DNA from: Herminiimonas sp.
Lineage (GTDB): Bacteria; Pseudomonadota; Gammaproteobacteria; Burkholderiales; Burkholderiaceae
Length of the DNA: 64,000 nt
NCBI RefSeq assembly: GCF_030655415.1
Contig: NZ_JAURVN010000009.1
Location: 62,001-126,000 of the forward strand
Reading direction: 5' to 3'
Shown: in pieces, positions 17,456-26,917 of the stretch
How the letters are laid out: each line of letters opens with the position of its first letter
How positions within the stretch are numbered: position 1 is the stretch's first letter
Notes under the pieces: model-generated
The model's database searches: none
Seen by the model: the letters and a program-made list of their open reading frames with translations, nothing else
Told to the model about the DNA's origin: nothing
Program-made: the position numbers and the translations under genes

Positions 17456-20400
17456 TCACATTTCCGTCAGGTGGCCATCGACGGTAATCAGGCCGCTGCG
17501 AATACGCACGTCCGGGAAAACCTGTTGCGCCGCAGCCCGGTAGCGCGCCAGTTGCTCGGCATAGTCCGCACGTTCGCTATCAAACAAATTGCGTTTGTAA
17601 TCCAGTATCCACAACTCGTCATCAAACATCACGACGCGATCGAAGCGAGCGACGCCAGCACTGGTTTGTACTTCCATCTCGTTACGTGCGAATCGATGCA
17701 GTGCAGGATCGAAGAAATGCGCCAGCTCAGCTTGCGCCAGAATAGTCGCCGCCTGCGCACTGACGGCGATCGCAATCTCGTGCGAACACGGCAACCATCT
17801 GGCGATCTGTTCAGGCGCATGCATGTTGATAGGCCATGCGTTCGCCGGCGTCAGTCGCTCCATCAATGCGTGCAGCGCGATGCCTTCTTCGATTTCAGCA
17901 TTAGAAAACGTTTCTGGCAATTCCACTTGCGGCGCTGGCAAAGCTGGTGGATTAAATATAGCCAGCGAAAAATCAGCTTCTTGCGTCGCGGTGAAGGTCG
18001 GCAACGAGGTATGCAGTTCTATCTGTTGCGCGCCGTGGAAACGCGAATACCAGCGCCCTTCTGCTACGCCATTCGCTGTCGAACTACGTGGATCAGCGAC
18101 ACCGCTGATGATCAACAACTTCTCCGCGCGCGTGGCGGCGACGTAGAGCAAATTCCAGTCTTCCTGCACCTTGAGTTTTTCTTCTTCGGCGAACAACGCA
18201 TCACGTGCCGCACCACGTTCGGACTGACGGCCAAACACAGAAAAATGGATGGGCGCATCTTGATCTTGCGGCCATTCGCACAGCACGCCGAAATCATCGC
18301 GCGCACCGTCGCTGTGATTCGCGTCCAGCAACACCACGATGGGCGCTTCCAGACCTTTCGCGCCGTGAATCGTCAGGATGCGTACTGCATCCAGCGCCGC
18401 GTCGATATCAGCTTCATCCGGCGCATCGCTTTCGGCGGATTTTTGCAAGCGACGTAAAGCGTCTATGAATTTTGGCAAACTCGGATAACGTCCCGCATCC
18501 AGATTCAAAGCCAATTCAGTGAAGGCTTCTATATTGCCCAAGACCTGCCCGCGTACCAGCGGCGATGCAGTTTGCGCATAACGTGCGATCACATCGCCGT
18601 CATGCAAAATGCGATCGAGCAAATCGTGCACCGGCAAACTTGGCGCGAGTTGTAACCATTTATCCAGCAAGCGCACAGCGCGCTGCAATGCAGGTGAAAG
18701 TTCAGAGGCTGCATCTTCTTGTGAAGTCTGATGCAGGCGCGACCACCACGTTCTTTCAGCCCGCAACGCCAACGCAATCAAGTCCTCGTCACTTGCACCC
18801 ATGATCGATGATTTGAGTACATGCGCCAGCGCCAGATTGTCATGTGGCGTGATGAGGAAAGTCAGCAAAGCAATCAAGTCGGCGACTTCCAGCGACTCCA
18901 GCAAACCGCCACGCTTGTCTGATGCAAATGGAATACCGGCTTCGCGCAATGCGGATTCATAAGCGCGTAAATGCGTACGCTTCTTGACCAGCAACATGAC
19001 GTCAGACCAGCGCTCGCTTTTCAATTCTGTACGAGCTTGCAGAATCGCTTGCGCGACGGCGCGGCCTTCTTCTAGTCTACGTGCGTCTTCTTCTTCCTCG
19101 CGTGGTGTGGTCAATGGGTCGCGTAATTGCGCAGGCGACCACACAACTTTTTCAGCTTTCTCTTGCCGCAACAAGGGCAATTGCCACACTGCGCCGCGCT
19201 CGTTTTCCAGCGTGGTTTGCGCTTGATAAATCGGGTTCGCAACAAAGCTGGCATTCATGACTTCCACGATCGCCAGCGCATTACGACGTGTCTGATTGGT
19301 ACGCAGGAAGTCAGCGCCTTGCGCCATCAAGGTTTCTTTTGCGGCAGAAAACACGCGCGGTTCGGCGCGACGGAAACGATAGATCGATTGCTTGGGATCG
19401 CCAACCACAAACATACTCGGCTTGTCGGCATCATCGCCATACGCGCTCAGCCAGGCTTGCACGATGCTCCATTGCAGCGGATTAGTATCCTGGAATTCAT
19501 CCAGCAATACATGCCGGTAACGCGCATCGAGACGGCTTTGTAAATATGCCGCATGTTCTTCATTCGTCAGCAAGCGATACGCCTGCCATTCGAGATCGGA
19601 AAAATCAAATACGCGCTGCTCGGCTTTCACGCCTTGATAGGTTTCCAGGTAAGCCGCACCGACTGTAAACAAGGCGCGATTCAGCGCGATAACTTGCGGC
19701 TCCATGCTGCGTCGCAAAACAGTTTTCAGTACGTCGCCTACGCTTTCAAACTCGACTTCGAATGCGTATACGCCATCCTCGCCGAGATTTTCCAGCAAGG
19801 CTTTGGTCAAATCCTTGGTTGCACGATTCTTGCGGAACTTGCCGCTGCCATCGAAGAATTCATGCGTCAGTGCCGCGAAATTTTCCTGCGATGCGCCTTC
19901 GGTCAGGGCTTTCTCGATTGCGCTTGCGCGCTCCTGATTAACCGCGGTTCCTTTGCCTAACAGCCAGGCAATTTGTCCTATACGCGCGACAGTTTTCTTA
20001 TCACCCCACAAGGACAAACGCGCATCGAATTCGCCGTCTGTACCGCATAATTCTGTCAGCCAATCTATAGGTTCACCACTTTGCGCCGACGCCCACCATT
20101 CGGCACGCTTCGCGATGAAGGCATTCAACAGATTGCGCGTGTTCCAGTCGCCGACTTGCGCATACAAGGCAATCAGCGCTTCTTTGACTTCGTGATTGTC
20201 GGCCTCATTCACAGCCTGCATGAAGCGGCTGTACGCATCCGACAGCAATTCGCCGGTCGCCTCAGTCAATGCATAACCGTGCGGCACGCCGGAAGCGAGT
20301 GGCGCGATCTGAATCAGGCGCGCAAACCAGCTGTGAAAAGTATCGATCGATAGCGATTGTGGACTGCGCAACACGCGCTCATACAAGGCACGTGCGATCG

Positions 20401-20785
20401 GTAACATCGCTGCTAACTCGTGTTCTGCCACTCCGCGTTCGCGCAGTAACTGCAGCACTTCATCATCCGGCTTCAAGCTCAACTCATGCAGCAATTGCAT
20501 CAGGCGCTCGCGCATTTCCTGCGCGGCCTTACGGGTAAACGTAATCGCCAGAATTGCGGCGGGTTCGGTACCGGACAATAGCAAGCGCAATACGCGCGCT
20601 ACCAGCAACCAGGTCTTGCCGCTGCCGGCGCAAGCTTCGACAACGACCGAGCGCGATGGATCGCAAGCGATGGCGACGAAGCGTGCAGCATCGGCATGTG
20701 CGCCATTAATTTCATAGGCGCGCGGCGTCATTGCCGGATTGATTTCTTCACTATCCATACGCGGTGCCACGTCATCCATACTCAT
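17456..20785 (-). CDS. addA: AddA-type UvrD helicase/nuclease (double-strand-break repair)
   Basis: About 1109 residues from the ATG at 20785, which shares one base with the addB stop and has AAGGGAG in front. Motifs: Walker A EACAGSGKTWLL, motif Ia ITFTRKAAQEMRERL, Walker B-type DEFQDTNPLQW, motif III VGDPKQSIYRFR, motif VI LLYVAATRAEK. At the C-terminus, FDRVVMFDDELWILDYKRN carries the Asp and the D-x-K of the PD-(D/E)xK nuclease. With AddB it unwinds and trims DNA ends for RecA loading and also degrades foreign linear DNA. Size and motif order fit AddA. Confidence 0.92.
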   Translation of the reverse strand: MSMDDVAPRMDSEEINPAMTPRAYEINGAHADAARFVAIACDPSRSVVVEACAGSGKTWLLVARVLRLLLSGTEPAAILAITFTRKAAQEMRERLMQLLHELSLKPDDEVLQLLRERGVAEHELAAMLPIARALYERVLRSPQSLSIDTFHSWFARLIQIAPLASGVPHGYALTEATGELLSDAYSRFMQAVNEADNHEVKEALIALYAQVGDWNTRNLLNAFIAKRAEWWASAQSGEPIDWLTELCGTDGEFDARLSLWGDKKTVARIGQIAWLLGKGTAVNQERASAIEKALTEGASQENFAALTHEFFDGSGKFRKNRATKDLTKALLENLGEDGVYAFEVEFESVGDVLKTVLRRSMEPQVIALNRALFTVGAAYLETYQGVKAEQRVFDFSDLEWQAYRLLTNEEHAAYLQSRLDARYRHVLLDEFQDTNPLQWSIVQAWLSAYGDDADKPSMFVVGDPKQSIYRFRRAEPRVFSAAKETLMAQGADFLRTNQTRRNALAIVEVMNASFVANPIYQAQTTLENERGAVWQLPLLRQEKAEKVVWSPAQLRDPLTTPREEEEDARRLEEGRAVAQAILQARTELKSERWSDVMLLVKKRTHLRAYESALREAGIPFASDKRGGLLESLEVADLIALLTFLITPHDNLALAHVLKSSIMGASDEDLIALALRAERTWWSRLHQTSQEDAASELSPALQRAVRLLDKWLQLAPSLPVHDLLDRILHDGDVIARYAQTASPLVRGQVLGNIEAFTELALNLDAGRYPSLPKFIDALRRLQKSAESDAPDEADIDAALDAVRILTIHGAKGLEAPIVVLLDANHSDGARDDFGVLCEWPQDQDAPIHFSVFGRQSERGAARDALFAEEEKLKVQEDWNLLYVAATRAEKLLIISGVADPRSSTANGVAEGRWYSRFHGAQQIELHTSLPTFTATQEADFSLAIFNPPALPAPQVELPETFSNAEIEEGIALHALMERLTPANAWPINMHAPEQIARWLPCSHEIAIAVSAQAATILAQAELAHFFDPALHRFARNEMEVQTSAGVARFDRVVMFDDELWILDYKRNLFDSERADYAEQLARYRAAAQQVFPDVRIRSGLITVDGHLTEM

Positions 20786-23508
20786 CACCACGCTCCCTTG
20801 CGACACAAGCCACGTACATCGCAATATTGGCAAACCGGTTCCGGCCCGGTTGCTGGCAAAGGCGCGCCATGTGCGATCGCCTGCATGTTATGAATAATTT
20901 GCTCGGCCAAAGTCTGCTGCCATGTTTCAAATTGCGGCGCTTCGACTTCCTTGATCTTGTCCTTGGTCGCTTCCAGCGGAATATATAAAGCAGCGCTCAG
21001 CGGTGTGTCAGATAACAAACCATAAAACGGCAATTGATGATCTTCGCCGTGTTTGAGTTTGTCGCGCAATGCAAGTTGATTGGTGCTTTTGTAATCGAGC
21101 ACGACGCGTTCGCCGTTTGTATTTTCATCCATGCGATCGACGCGACCATGCAAAATAATTTCGCCATCAGCCCAGCGCAAAACTTTCTCGAATTTTTCTT
21201 CGCTCAATACAAAATGCCAGCCTTGGCTTTCACGTTCAGCTATCCAATCCAGATAAGCGGGCATGGCTTTTTGCCAGCGCGCGTAATAGCCCAGTGCTGC
21301 TGCACTTTTATCGAGTTCATTCGCAAAGACTTGATCCGAAATCTGCTGCAACAATATGGCTTGCTCCCCCGACGAAACTGAACGTTCATGCAAACCTTGA
21401 TGGAACTGCGCGAGAATTTGATGCAACCAATCGCCGTAATCGCGCTTCTCCGGCATATCCGATAATTCATCGATGCCGGATAACCCCAGCATGCGGGTTG
21501 CAAAAAATTGATAAGGGCAAGCGACCAGGCTGTTGTAACCACTAGCCGATAATTTTTTCGGCACGAGCTGTGCTGCGCTCGGTGCTGGCATGAATGCCGG
21601 CACAGGTTGCAAAGTGCGTGGCGCAATCTGTACGTCATGCGTGGCGATGGGCGCAACACCGGCGCGCGCCAGACATAATTCCAAACGTTCTATCCACGGG
21701 CTAACCGGATTCGGCTCGCCGTTTTTATGCGCCTGCCAAGACATCACCACGCAATCGTTAGCCGATAATAATTCGGTGACATCACGCAATTGCTGACGTT
21801 GTCGGCTTTCACGCGTAGCCAGGCCAAGTTCGCGGCGCACGACGTTGGCGAAGAACAGGGTTTCCGTTGGTTGCGATGGTAAATGCTCAGCATCCGCACC
21901 AACCATCAACACTGCATCAAAGGCGCGCAAACGTGCGCCGTTCAACGGCAACATGACGACGCGTTTATCGAGATTGAGTTGGACGAAAGCTTTCGCTTCC
22001 AGTTGTAGATTCAAGAAGGCGCGCCATTCCGAAAATGAAAACGTGTGACCGACTTGTAAGCAATCCTGCGAAATATCCTGCAGTAACTGAATCAATTGAG
22101 AGCCAGCGGCATCAGCCTGCAAAGCGGCACGCATGCCGATTGCATCCAGCGTTTGATTAGTCGCAGTGATCCAGTCGCATAAAGTTTTGCGACCGGCAAA
22201 ACCACTGGCCTGCTGCGCCAGCAACTTGATCATTCTTTGCGCTTGTGGAATCGCGGTCAATGCATTGGCTGCCGCGTCCCATCCGCTCAGTACATTGGCG
22301 CGGCGCAAAGCTATTTCACTTTGCATAACCAGATCGGCTTTGTCTTCCATTGCGGCGAAGACAAATGGCGATTTCAGAAAATCCAGCAGACCAACAGTTT
22401 CGGCACGCGCGGCAACCAGCTCCAGCCAGGCTGCGATTGCGGAAGCGGCGCGCGTGGTGGATAACTTCCAACCGGTTTCATCGGCGACAACTATTTGCGC
22501 TCGCTCCAGCAATGCGCGTATGCGACGTGCGACGACGCGATCTTGCGCGACGATGGCGAGATTGGTTTTACCTTGTTGCAGCCAATCGATAATGGTTTGC
22601 GCACCGGCCTTGGCCTCGGCTTCCAGATTTTGCGCTGAATATAATCTCAACGCGGTTGGTGTCGCCACGTTCAAGCGATCTAGCAAGTCATCAAAGAACG
22701 GCTCTGGAATATCGTCGGCGATCAGCATTTCCGGCCAGGCTGCGGCATACGTACTATTAATAGTGTGCGTGTGCCAATCCAGCGTCATCACGGCCACCGA
22801 TTGCCGCGCGCCATAAGCATCCAGAAAAGCCTGTTCCATTGCATCCGGTGCTACCGGGCTGATCCAAAACAGTGGCAAATGCGCTTGCTGCGCGATGCGC
22901 ATCATTTGTGAATAGCGCGTGACGATCGCATCGTTGGCGTCGAGCTGACTCTTCCAGATCGTCCACACCAGTTGTGTTTCATCCGATAACAGATTGCGCG
23001 CGACGGGCGACAATTGTTCTAGCGCAGCTTGCCAGCGTGCGTCGGCTGCATCGGGCGACGCTTTCAACGATGGCAACATCGCTTGCGTCAACTCATCCGA
23101 CAGCGTGAGAAGAATTTCCGCCAGCGGCAGCAAATCGGTATTGCGTCGCGCACTGAATAATTTTTTCAACCAAGCGTGTTGCCGCAAATCTGCGTACAAG
23201 GACATCAAGCGTTCGCTGGCAGCCGTTGCCGATACCTCGGCGACCGGCGGCAGCAGGCGTATATATTCAGATAAAGAAGTAATTGTTGGCGGGATGAAAG
23301 CGCCGCCTATCTGGCGCGCCAATGCGTTTTTCAACAACTGTATATGTGCAAAGGTTGATACAAGCACGCGCACGCCCGACAAATCATTCGCGGCCAGATT
23401 GCCGGCTTCTCGATCCTCCGTTCGCAACTCGCTTTGCAACAATTCGCGCGCGGCATCATCCCAAAAGGCTGCGGAAGGCGGAATCAGGATGGTGGCGCTA
23501 GACGGCAT
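20785..23508 (-). CDS. addB: AddB-like PD-(D/E)xK nuclease subunit
   Basis: About 907 residues from the ATG at 23508; a TTG at 23553 would add 15 residues. The N-terminal region is an inactivated helicase-like fold without a clear Walker A. The C-terminal nuclease has LHGRVDRMDENTNGERVVLD with following YKSTNQ, giving the D-x-K catalytic pair. A first cysteine at VACPYQFF and a late cluster CQYCDVRGLC match the four-cysteine iron-sulfur staple of AddB nucleases. It is the shorter beta/gammaproteobacterial type. Its stop overlaps addA, so the two form one operon transcribed away from trxA. Confidence 0.88.
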   Translation of the reverse strand: MPSSATILIPPSAAFWDDAARELLQSELRTEDREAGNLAANDLSGVRVLVSTFAHIQLLKNALARQIGGAFIPPTITSLSEYIRLLPPVAEVSATAASERLMSLYADLRQHAWLKKLFSARRNTDLLPLAEILLTLSDELTQAMLPSLKASPDAADARWQAALEQLSPVARNLLSDETQLVWTIWKSQLDANDAIVTRYSQMMRIAQQAHLPLFWISPVAPDAMEQAFLDAYGARQSVAVMTLDWHTHTINSTYAAAWPEMLIADDIPEPFFDDLLDRLNVATPTALRLYSAQNLEAEAKAGAQTIIDWLQQGKTNLAIVAQDRVVARRIRALLERAQIVVADETGWKLSTTRAASAIAAWLELVAARAETVGLLDFLKSPFVFAAMEDKADLVMQSEIALRRANVLSGWDAAANALTAIPQAQRMIKLLAQQASGFAGRKTLCDWITATNQTLDAIGMRAALQADAAGSQLIQLLQDISQDCLQVGHTFSFSEWRAFLNLQLEAKAFVQLNLDKRVVMLPLNGARLRAFDAVLMVGADAEHLPSQPTETLFFANVVRRELGLATRESRQRQQLRDVTELLSANDCVVMSWQAHKNGEPNPVSPWIERLELCLARAGVAPIATHDVQIAPRTLQPVPAFMPAPSAAQLVPKKLSASGYNSLVACPYQFFATRMLGLSGIDELSDMPEKRDYGDWLHQILAQFHQGLHERSVSSGEQAILLQQISDQVFANELDKSAAALGYYARWQKAMPAYLDWIAERESQGWHFVLSEEKFEKVLRWADGEIILHGRVDRMDENTNGERVVLDYKSTNQLALRDKLKHGEDHQLPFYGLLSDTPLSAALYIPLEATKDKIKEVEAPQFETWQQTLAEQIIHNMQAIAHGAPLPATGPEPVCQYCDVRGLCRKGAW

Positions 23509-23801
23509 CAAGGTGTGGGTGTGAGGTAACAAGACAGGGAAAACATGGTGCAAGGCTGATCAGTTTTGCATTTTATGCGAGCCGGCGTGAAATTTTATGC
23601 GCAATGCCACACTTTTTATAAAATAGGTTATGATTTGGCCAGACCCCGCCTGATTACCTCTTGCCGCACCTTCAAAACTTGAATTAAATCGCAACGTCTC
23701 CATCTTCGTTTTAGTACCCGGAGGCGCTGCAGGTAAACACCGACAAGAACGGTTGTCATCAAGGCGCTGATTTATTCTATTCTCCTCAAACCGAGGCATA
23801 C

Positions 23802-24128
23802 ATGAGCGAAAACATCAAACATATTACCGACGCGTCTTTTGATACAGACGTATTGAAATCCGACACACCTGTTCTGGTCGACTTCTGGGCAGAGTGGTGC
23901 GGTCCGTGCAAAATGATTGCACCGATCCTGGAAGACGTTGCCAAGGAATACGCAGGCAAAATTCAGATCGCGAAAATGGACGTGGACGCTAATCAAGCGG
24001 TTCCAGCCAAATTCGGCATTCGTGGCATTCCAACGCTGATTCTGTTCAAGAACGGCGTACCTGCTGCGCAAAAAGTCGGTGCATTGGCAAAAGGTCAGTT
24101 GACCGCCTTCATCGACAGCAACATCTGA
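23802..24128 (+). CDS. trxA: Thioredoxin 1
   Basis: A 108-residue thioredoxin with the WCGPC active site (Cys33, Cys36), the preceding VDFWAEW strand and the cis-proline segment [11 protein letters not shown]. It reduces protein disulfides and serves ribonucleotide reductase. Upstream, the 290-bp gap to the divergent addB contains a TATGAT hexamer at 23629-23634 that could be a -10 element, though no good -35 was seen. A terminator-like hairpin separates it from rho. Confidence 0.97.
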   Translation: MSENIKHITDASFDTDVLKSDTPVLVDFWAEWCGPCKMIAPILEDVAKEYAGKIQIAKMDVDANQAVPAKFGIRGIPTLILFKNGVPAAQKVGALAKGQLTAFIDSNI

Positions 24129-24138
24129 TATAGAAATT

Positions 24139-24170
24139 TGCAGCGATGCGCCCGCATCGCTGCATTATTA
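24139..24170 (+). terminator. Hairpin between trxA and rho
   Basis: GCAGCGATGC at 24140-24149 and GCATCGCTGC at 24154-24163 form a perfect 10-bp stem with a 4-base loop, followed by the weak T-rich stretch ATTATTATTA. It probably ends or attenuates trxA transcription. Confidence 0.7.
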
Positions 24171-24243
24171 TTACAGCACCCAACTTCACCACGTAGTTCA
24201 CTCCCCCACCTTTTTATATCCCATCCCGGGACACTCAAATACT

Positions 24244-25509
24244 ATGCATTTATCCGAATTAAAGGCGTTACACGTCTCAGCACTGCTAGAAATGGCAATC
24301 AGCCTGGACATCGACAACGCCGCGCGCTTGCGCAAACAAGAACTGATGTTCGCAATTCTCAAGAAACGCGCGAAATCAGGAGAGCAAATTTTTGGCGATG
24401 GCGCCCTCGAAGTATTGCCTGACGGCTTTGGCTTCCTGCGCTCGCCCGACGCCAGCTACATGGCCTCCACCGACGACATTTATATTTCGCCTTCTCAAAT
24501 CCGCCGCTTCAATTTGCACACCGGCGATTCGATCGAGGGCGAAGTTCGCACACCAAAAGATGGCGAACGCTACTTTGCATTGGTCAAAGTTGACAAGGTC
24601 AACGGTGAACCACCAGAAGCATCGAAACACCGCATTCTGTTTGAAAATCTGACGCCTCTGCATCCGAACAAGCCTTTGCTGCTTGAACGTGAAATGCGCG
24701 GCGAAGAAAACATCACCGGCCGCATCATCGATTTGATCGCGCCTATCGGCAAAGGCCAACGCGGCCTGCTGGTTGCGTCGCCGAAATCCGGTAAATCCGT
24801 CATCCTGCAACACATCGCCCACGCGATCACCACCAATCATCCAGATGTCGTGATGATCGTCTTGCTGATCGACGAACGTCCGGAAGAAGTAACCGAGATG
24901 CAGCGTTCGGTACGCGGCGAAGTGGTCGCATCGACTTTCGATGAACCAGCTACACGTCATGTCCAAGTCGCTGAAATGGTGCTGGAAAAAGCCAAGCGTC
25001 TGGTTGAAATGAAAAAAGACGTTGTGATTTTGCTCGACTCGATCACTCGTCTGGCACGCGCCTACAACACCGTGATCCCAGCCTCAGGCAAAGTGTTGAC
25101 CGGTGGTGTAGATGCCAATGCATTGCAACGCCCTAAACGTTTCTTCGGTGCTGCACGTAACATCGAAGAAGGCGGTTCGCTGACCATCATCGCAACCGCA
25201 CTGATCGAAACCGGCAGCCGTATGGATGACGTGATCTTTGAAGAATTCAAAGGTACCGGCAATATGGAAGTCCATCTCGAACGCCGTCTGGCCGAGAAAC
25301 GCGTCTACCCTGCGATCAACCTGAACAAATCCGGCACACGTCGTGAAGAGTTGCTGATCAAACCGGATCAACTGCAAAAGATCTGGGTCTTGCGCAAACT
25401 CTTGTACGGCATGGACGAAATCGAAGCGATGGAATTCATCCTCGACAAGATGAAGGCGACCAAAAACAACGCCGAATTCTTCGACATGATGCGTCGCGGT
25501 AATTCTTAA
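24244..25509 (+). CDS. rho: Transcription termination factor Rho
   Basis: A 421-residue hexameric RNA helicase of standard length. Residues 1-48 form the N-terminal helical domain, then a cold-shock-like RNA-binding domain with DGFGFLRSP at about 59-67, and the ATPase core with PKSGKSV (Walker A, near 180), [12 protein letters not shown], and [13 protein letters not shown] (Walker B region). The Q/R loop region [20 protein letters not shown] is intact. It binds C-rich nascent RNA and releases RNA polymerase. Order trxA-rho is common in this part of the proteobacteria. Confidence 0.98.
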   Translation: MHLSELKALHVSALLEMAISLDIDNAARLRKQELMFAILKKRAKSGEQIFGDGALEVLPDGFGFLRSPDASYMASTDDIYISPSQIRRFNLHTGDSIEGEVRTPKDGERYFALVKVDKVNGEPPEASKHRILFENLTPLHPNKPLLLEREMRGEENITGRIIDLIAPIGKGQRGLLVASPKSGKSVILQHIAHAITTNHPDVVMIVLLIDERPEEVTEMQRSVRGEVVASTFDEPATRHVQVAEMVLEKAKRLVEMKKDVVILLDSITRLARAYNTVIPASGKVLTGGVDANALQRPKRFFGAARNIEEGGSLTIIATALIETGSRMDDVIFEEFKGTGNMEVHLERRLAEKRVYPAINLNKSGTRREELLIKPDQLQKIWVLRKLLYGMDEIEAMEFILDKMKATKNNAEFFDMMRRGNS

Positions 25510-25555
25510 TTTGCCGAATCGTATGTGAAGTTTTTCAGCCGACAAGGCTGAAATC

Positions 25556-25603
25556 AAAAAGCCCGTTTTCCTTGCATGCTCTGCAAAAGAAAACGGCTTT
25601 TTT
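25556..25603 (+). terminator. Strong intrinsic terminator after rho
   Basis: AAAAAGCCCGTTTTC and GAAAACGGCTTTTTT form a long stem around a loop containing TGCATGCTCTGC. T tracts lie on both strands, so it can also stop transcription arriving from the convergent side. Confidence 0.9.
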
Positions 25604-25688
25604 AATGGTCTGCTTGAATAGAATGATTAATCGATGTTTTTAATACAGTGAAGTTAATACCGTGAATTCTTAATTGATCCAGCAATAA

Positions 25689-26321
25689 TCAGCCAGGCAA
25701 ACGTAAATTCAATCGCACTGACAGCAAACGCATTACCGAAGTCACAGCGACGCTGGCAATCAAAGCCACGGCTGAAGACACGTTCAATAATTCCAAGCCT
25801 AGATAAACCCAGCAACCAACAAAGGAACAAGTCGCATAAAGTTGGCCGCGCCTGAACACCATCGGGATTTCATTACACAATACATCGCGCAATACGCCGC
25901 CAAAAACACCAGTCGTCACACCCATCATCGCGCAGATAAAAATCGGCATCTCCGACTCCAGCGCCATCGAAGTACCCACTGCGCTGAACAATCCCAGACC
26001 GAAGGCATCGGCCACCACAATCGTCTTTTCGGCCACTGCCGAACGCAAATGCGTGAAAAACGGCCACGCCACCAGCGCCAGTACAAAGACCAGAATCGCG
26101 TATTCTTGGTGTTCAACCCAAAACAGTGGCCGCCTGTCCAGCAACATGTCGCGCAAAGTGCCGCCGCCGAATGCGGTGATAAACGCCACGATAAACACGC
26201 CGACCAAGTCCATTTCCTTACGCCGCGCCTCGATAAAACCGGAGCAGGCAAAGGCGATAATGCCGCAGGCTTCTACCGCCTGCAGCAACGTACTCATGCC
26301 ATCTTGCAAACCAATTGCCAC
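25689..26321 (-). CDS. UPF0126/TRIC-like membrane protein (YicG family)
   Basis: A 210-residue protein with seven hydrophobic helices organised as two UPF0126 repeats (about 9-90 and 95-175). Repeat marks are GIIAFACSGFIEARRKEMDLVGVF, split here as ACSGFIEARRKEMD, FGGGTLRDMLL in the first and FGGVLRDVLCNEIPMVF in the second. The family is structurally related to trimeric intracellular cation channels, and some members are implicated in amino-acid or ion movement. Convergent with rho; nothing in the context defines the substrate. Confidence 0.9.
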   Translation of the reverse strand: MAIGLQDGMSTLLQAVEACGIIAFACSGFIEARRKEMDLVGVFIVAFITAFGGGTLRDMLLDRRPLFWVEHQEYAILVFVLALVAWPFFTHLRSAVAEKTIVVADAFGLGLFSAVGTSMALESEMPIFICAMMGVTTGVFGGVLRDVLCNEIPMVFRRGQLYATCSFVGCWVYLGLELLNVSSAVALIASVAVTSVMRLLSVRLNLRLPG

Positions 26322-26534
26322 AACGACTCCTTAAGATGCCCTGATAATTCCATAATTCCATAATGACAGCAGCGGCAACGATATCAGCAAACTTGCTACA
26401 AACCCATGATTTAATTGAATTTTCAATGTATAATCTTCGGCTCGTTCCAACCTCGGCAAGTGATAGGCAATCGGGTCAAGAAGCAGCACGACCGACGAAG
26501 TGTCCATTGGCTACCAAACTATTTAAGGCAAATC

Positions 26535-26801
26535 ATGAAAGATGGCATTCACCCGGATTACCGCGACGTTGTGTTCCACGACGTTTCAATCGATTTCAAA
26601 TTCATCACACGTTCGACTGTTCAAACACGTGAAAAAATTGAATTTGAAGGCGCAGAATACCCACTGGTAAAGATCGAGGTTTCTTCGGAATCCCACCCGT
26701 TCTACACCGGTAAACACAAAATCGTCGATACCGCAGGTCGCGTGGATAAATTCCGCAAGAAGTTCGGTACCGTTGGTTCCAAAACATCCGTGGCCGAATA
26801 A
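26535..26801 (+). CDS. rpmE2: 50S ribosomal protein L31, type B (zinc-independent)
   Basis: An 88-residue L31 starting [12 protein letters not shown] at the ATG at 26535; the longer frame from 26415 adds an unrelated 40 residues. [25 protein letters not shown] and [11 protein letters not shown] segments are family marks. No cysteine is present, so it is the zinc-free paralogue often induced when zinc is scarce. A perfect TATAAT at 26429-26434 lies about 100 bases upstream and may be the promoter -10; its -35 is poor. No clear Zur box was found. A strong terminator follows. Confidence 0.95.
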   Translation: MKDGIHPDYRDVVFHDVSIDFKFITRSTVQTREKIEFEGAEYPLVKIEVSSESHPFYTGKHKIVDTAGRVDKFRKKFGTVGSKTSVAE

Positions 26802-26818
26802 TTTCGTCACCGTGTTTC

Positions 26819-26846
26819 AAAAAAGGCAGCTACGGCTGCCTTTTTT
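26819..26846 (+). terminator. Intrinsic terminator after rpmE2
   Basis: AAAAAAGGCAGC, loop TACG, GCTGCCTTTTTT: a compact hairpin with a T run, starting about 18 bases past the stop codon. Confidence 0.93.
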
Positions 26847-26917
26847 GTTTCTATCGCTACGAGTACAGATTTTTTCCGGCACAATAGCGCCGAACCGAAT
26901 AAAAATAACTATCCTTC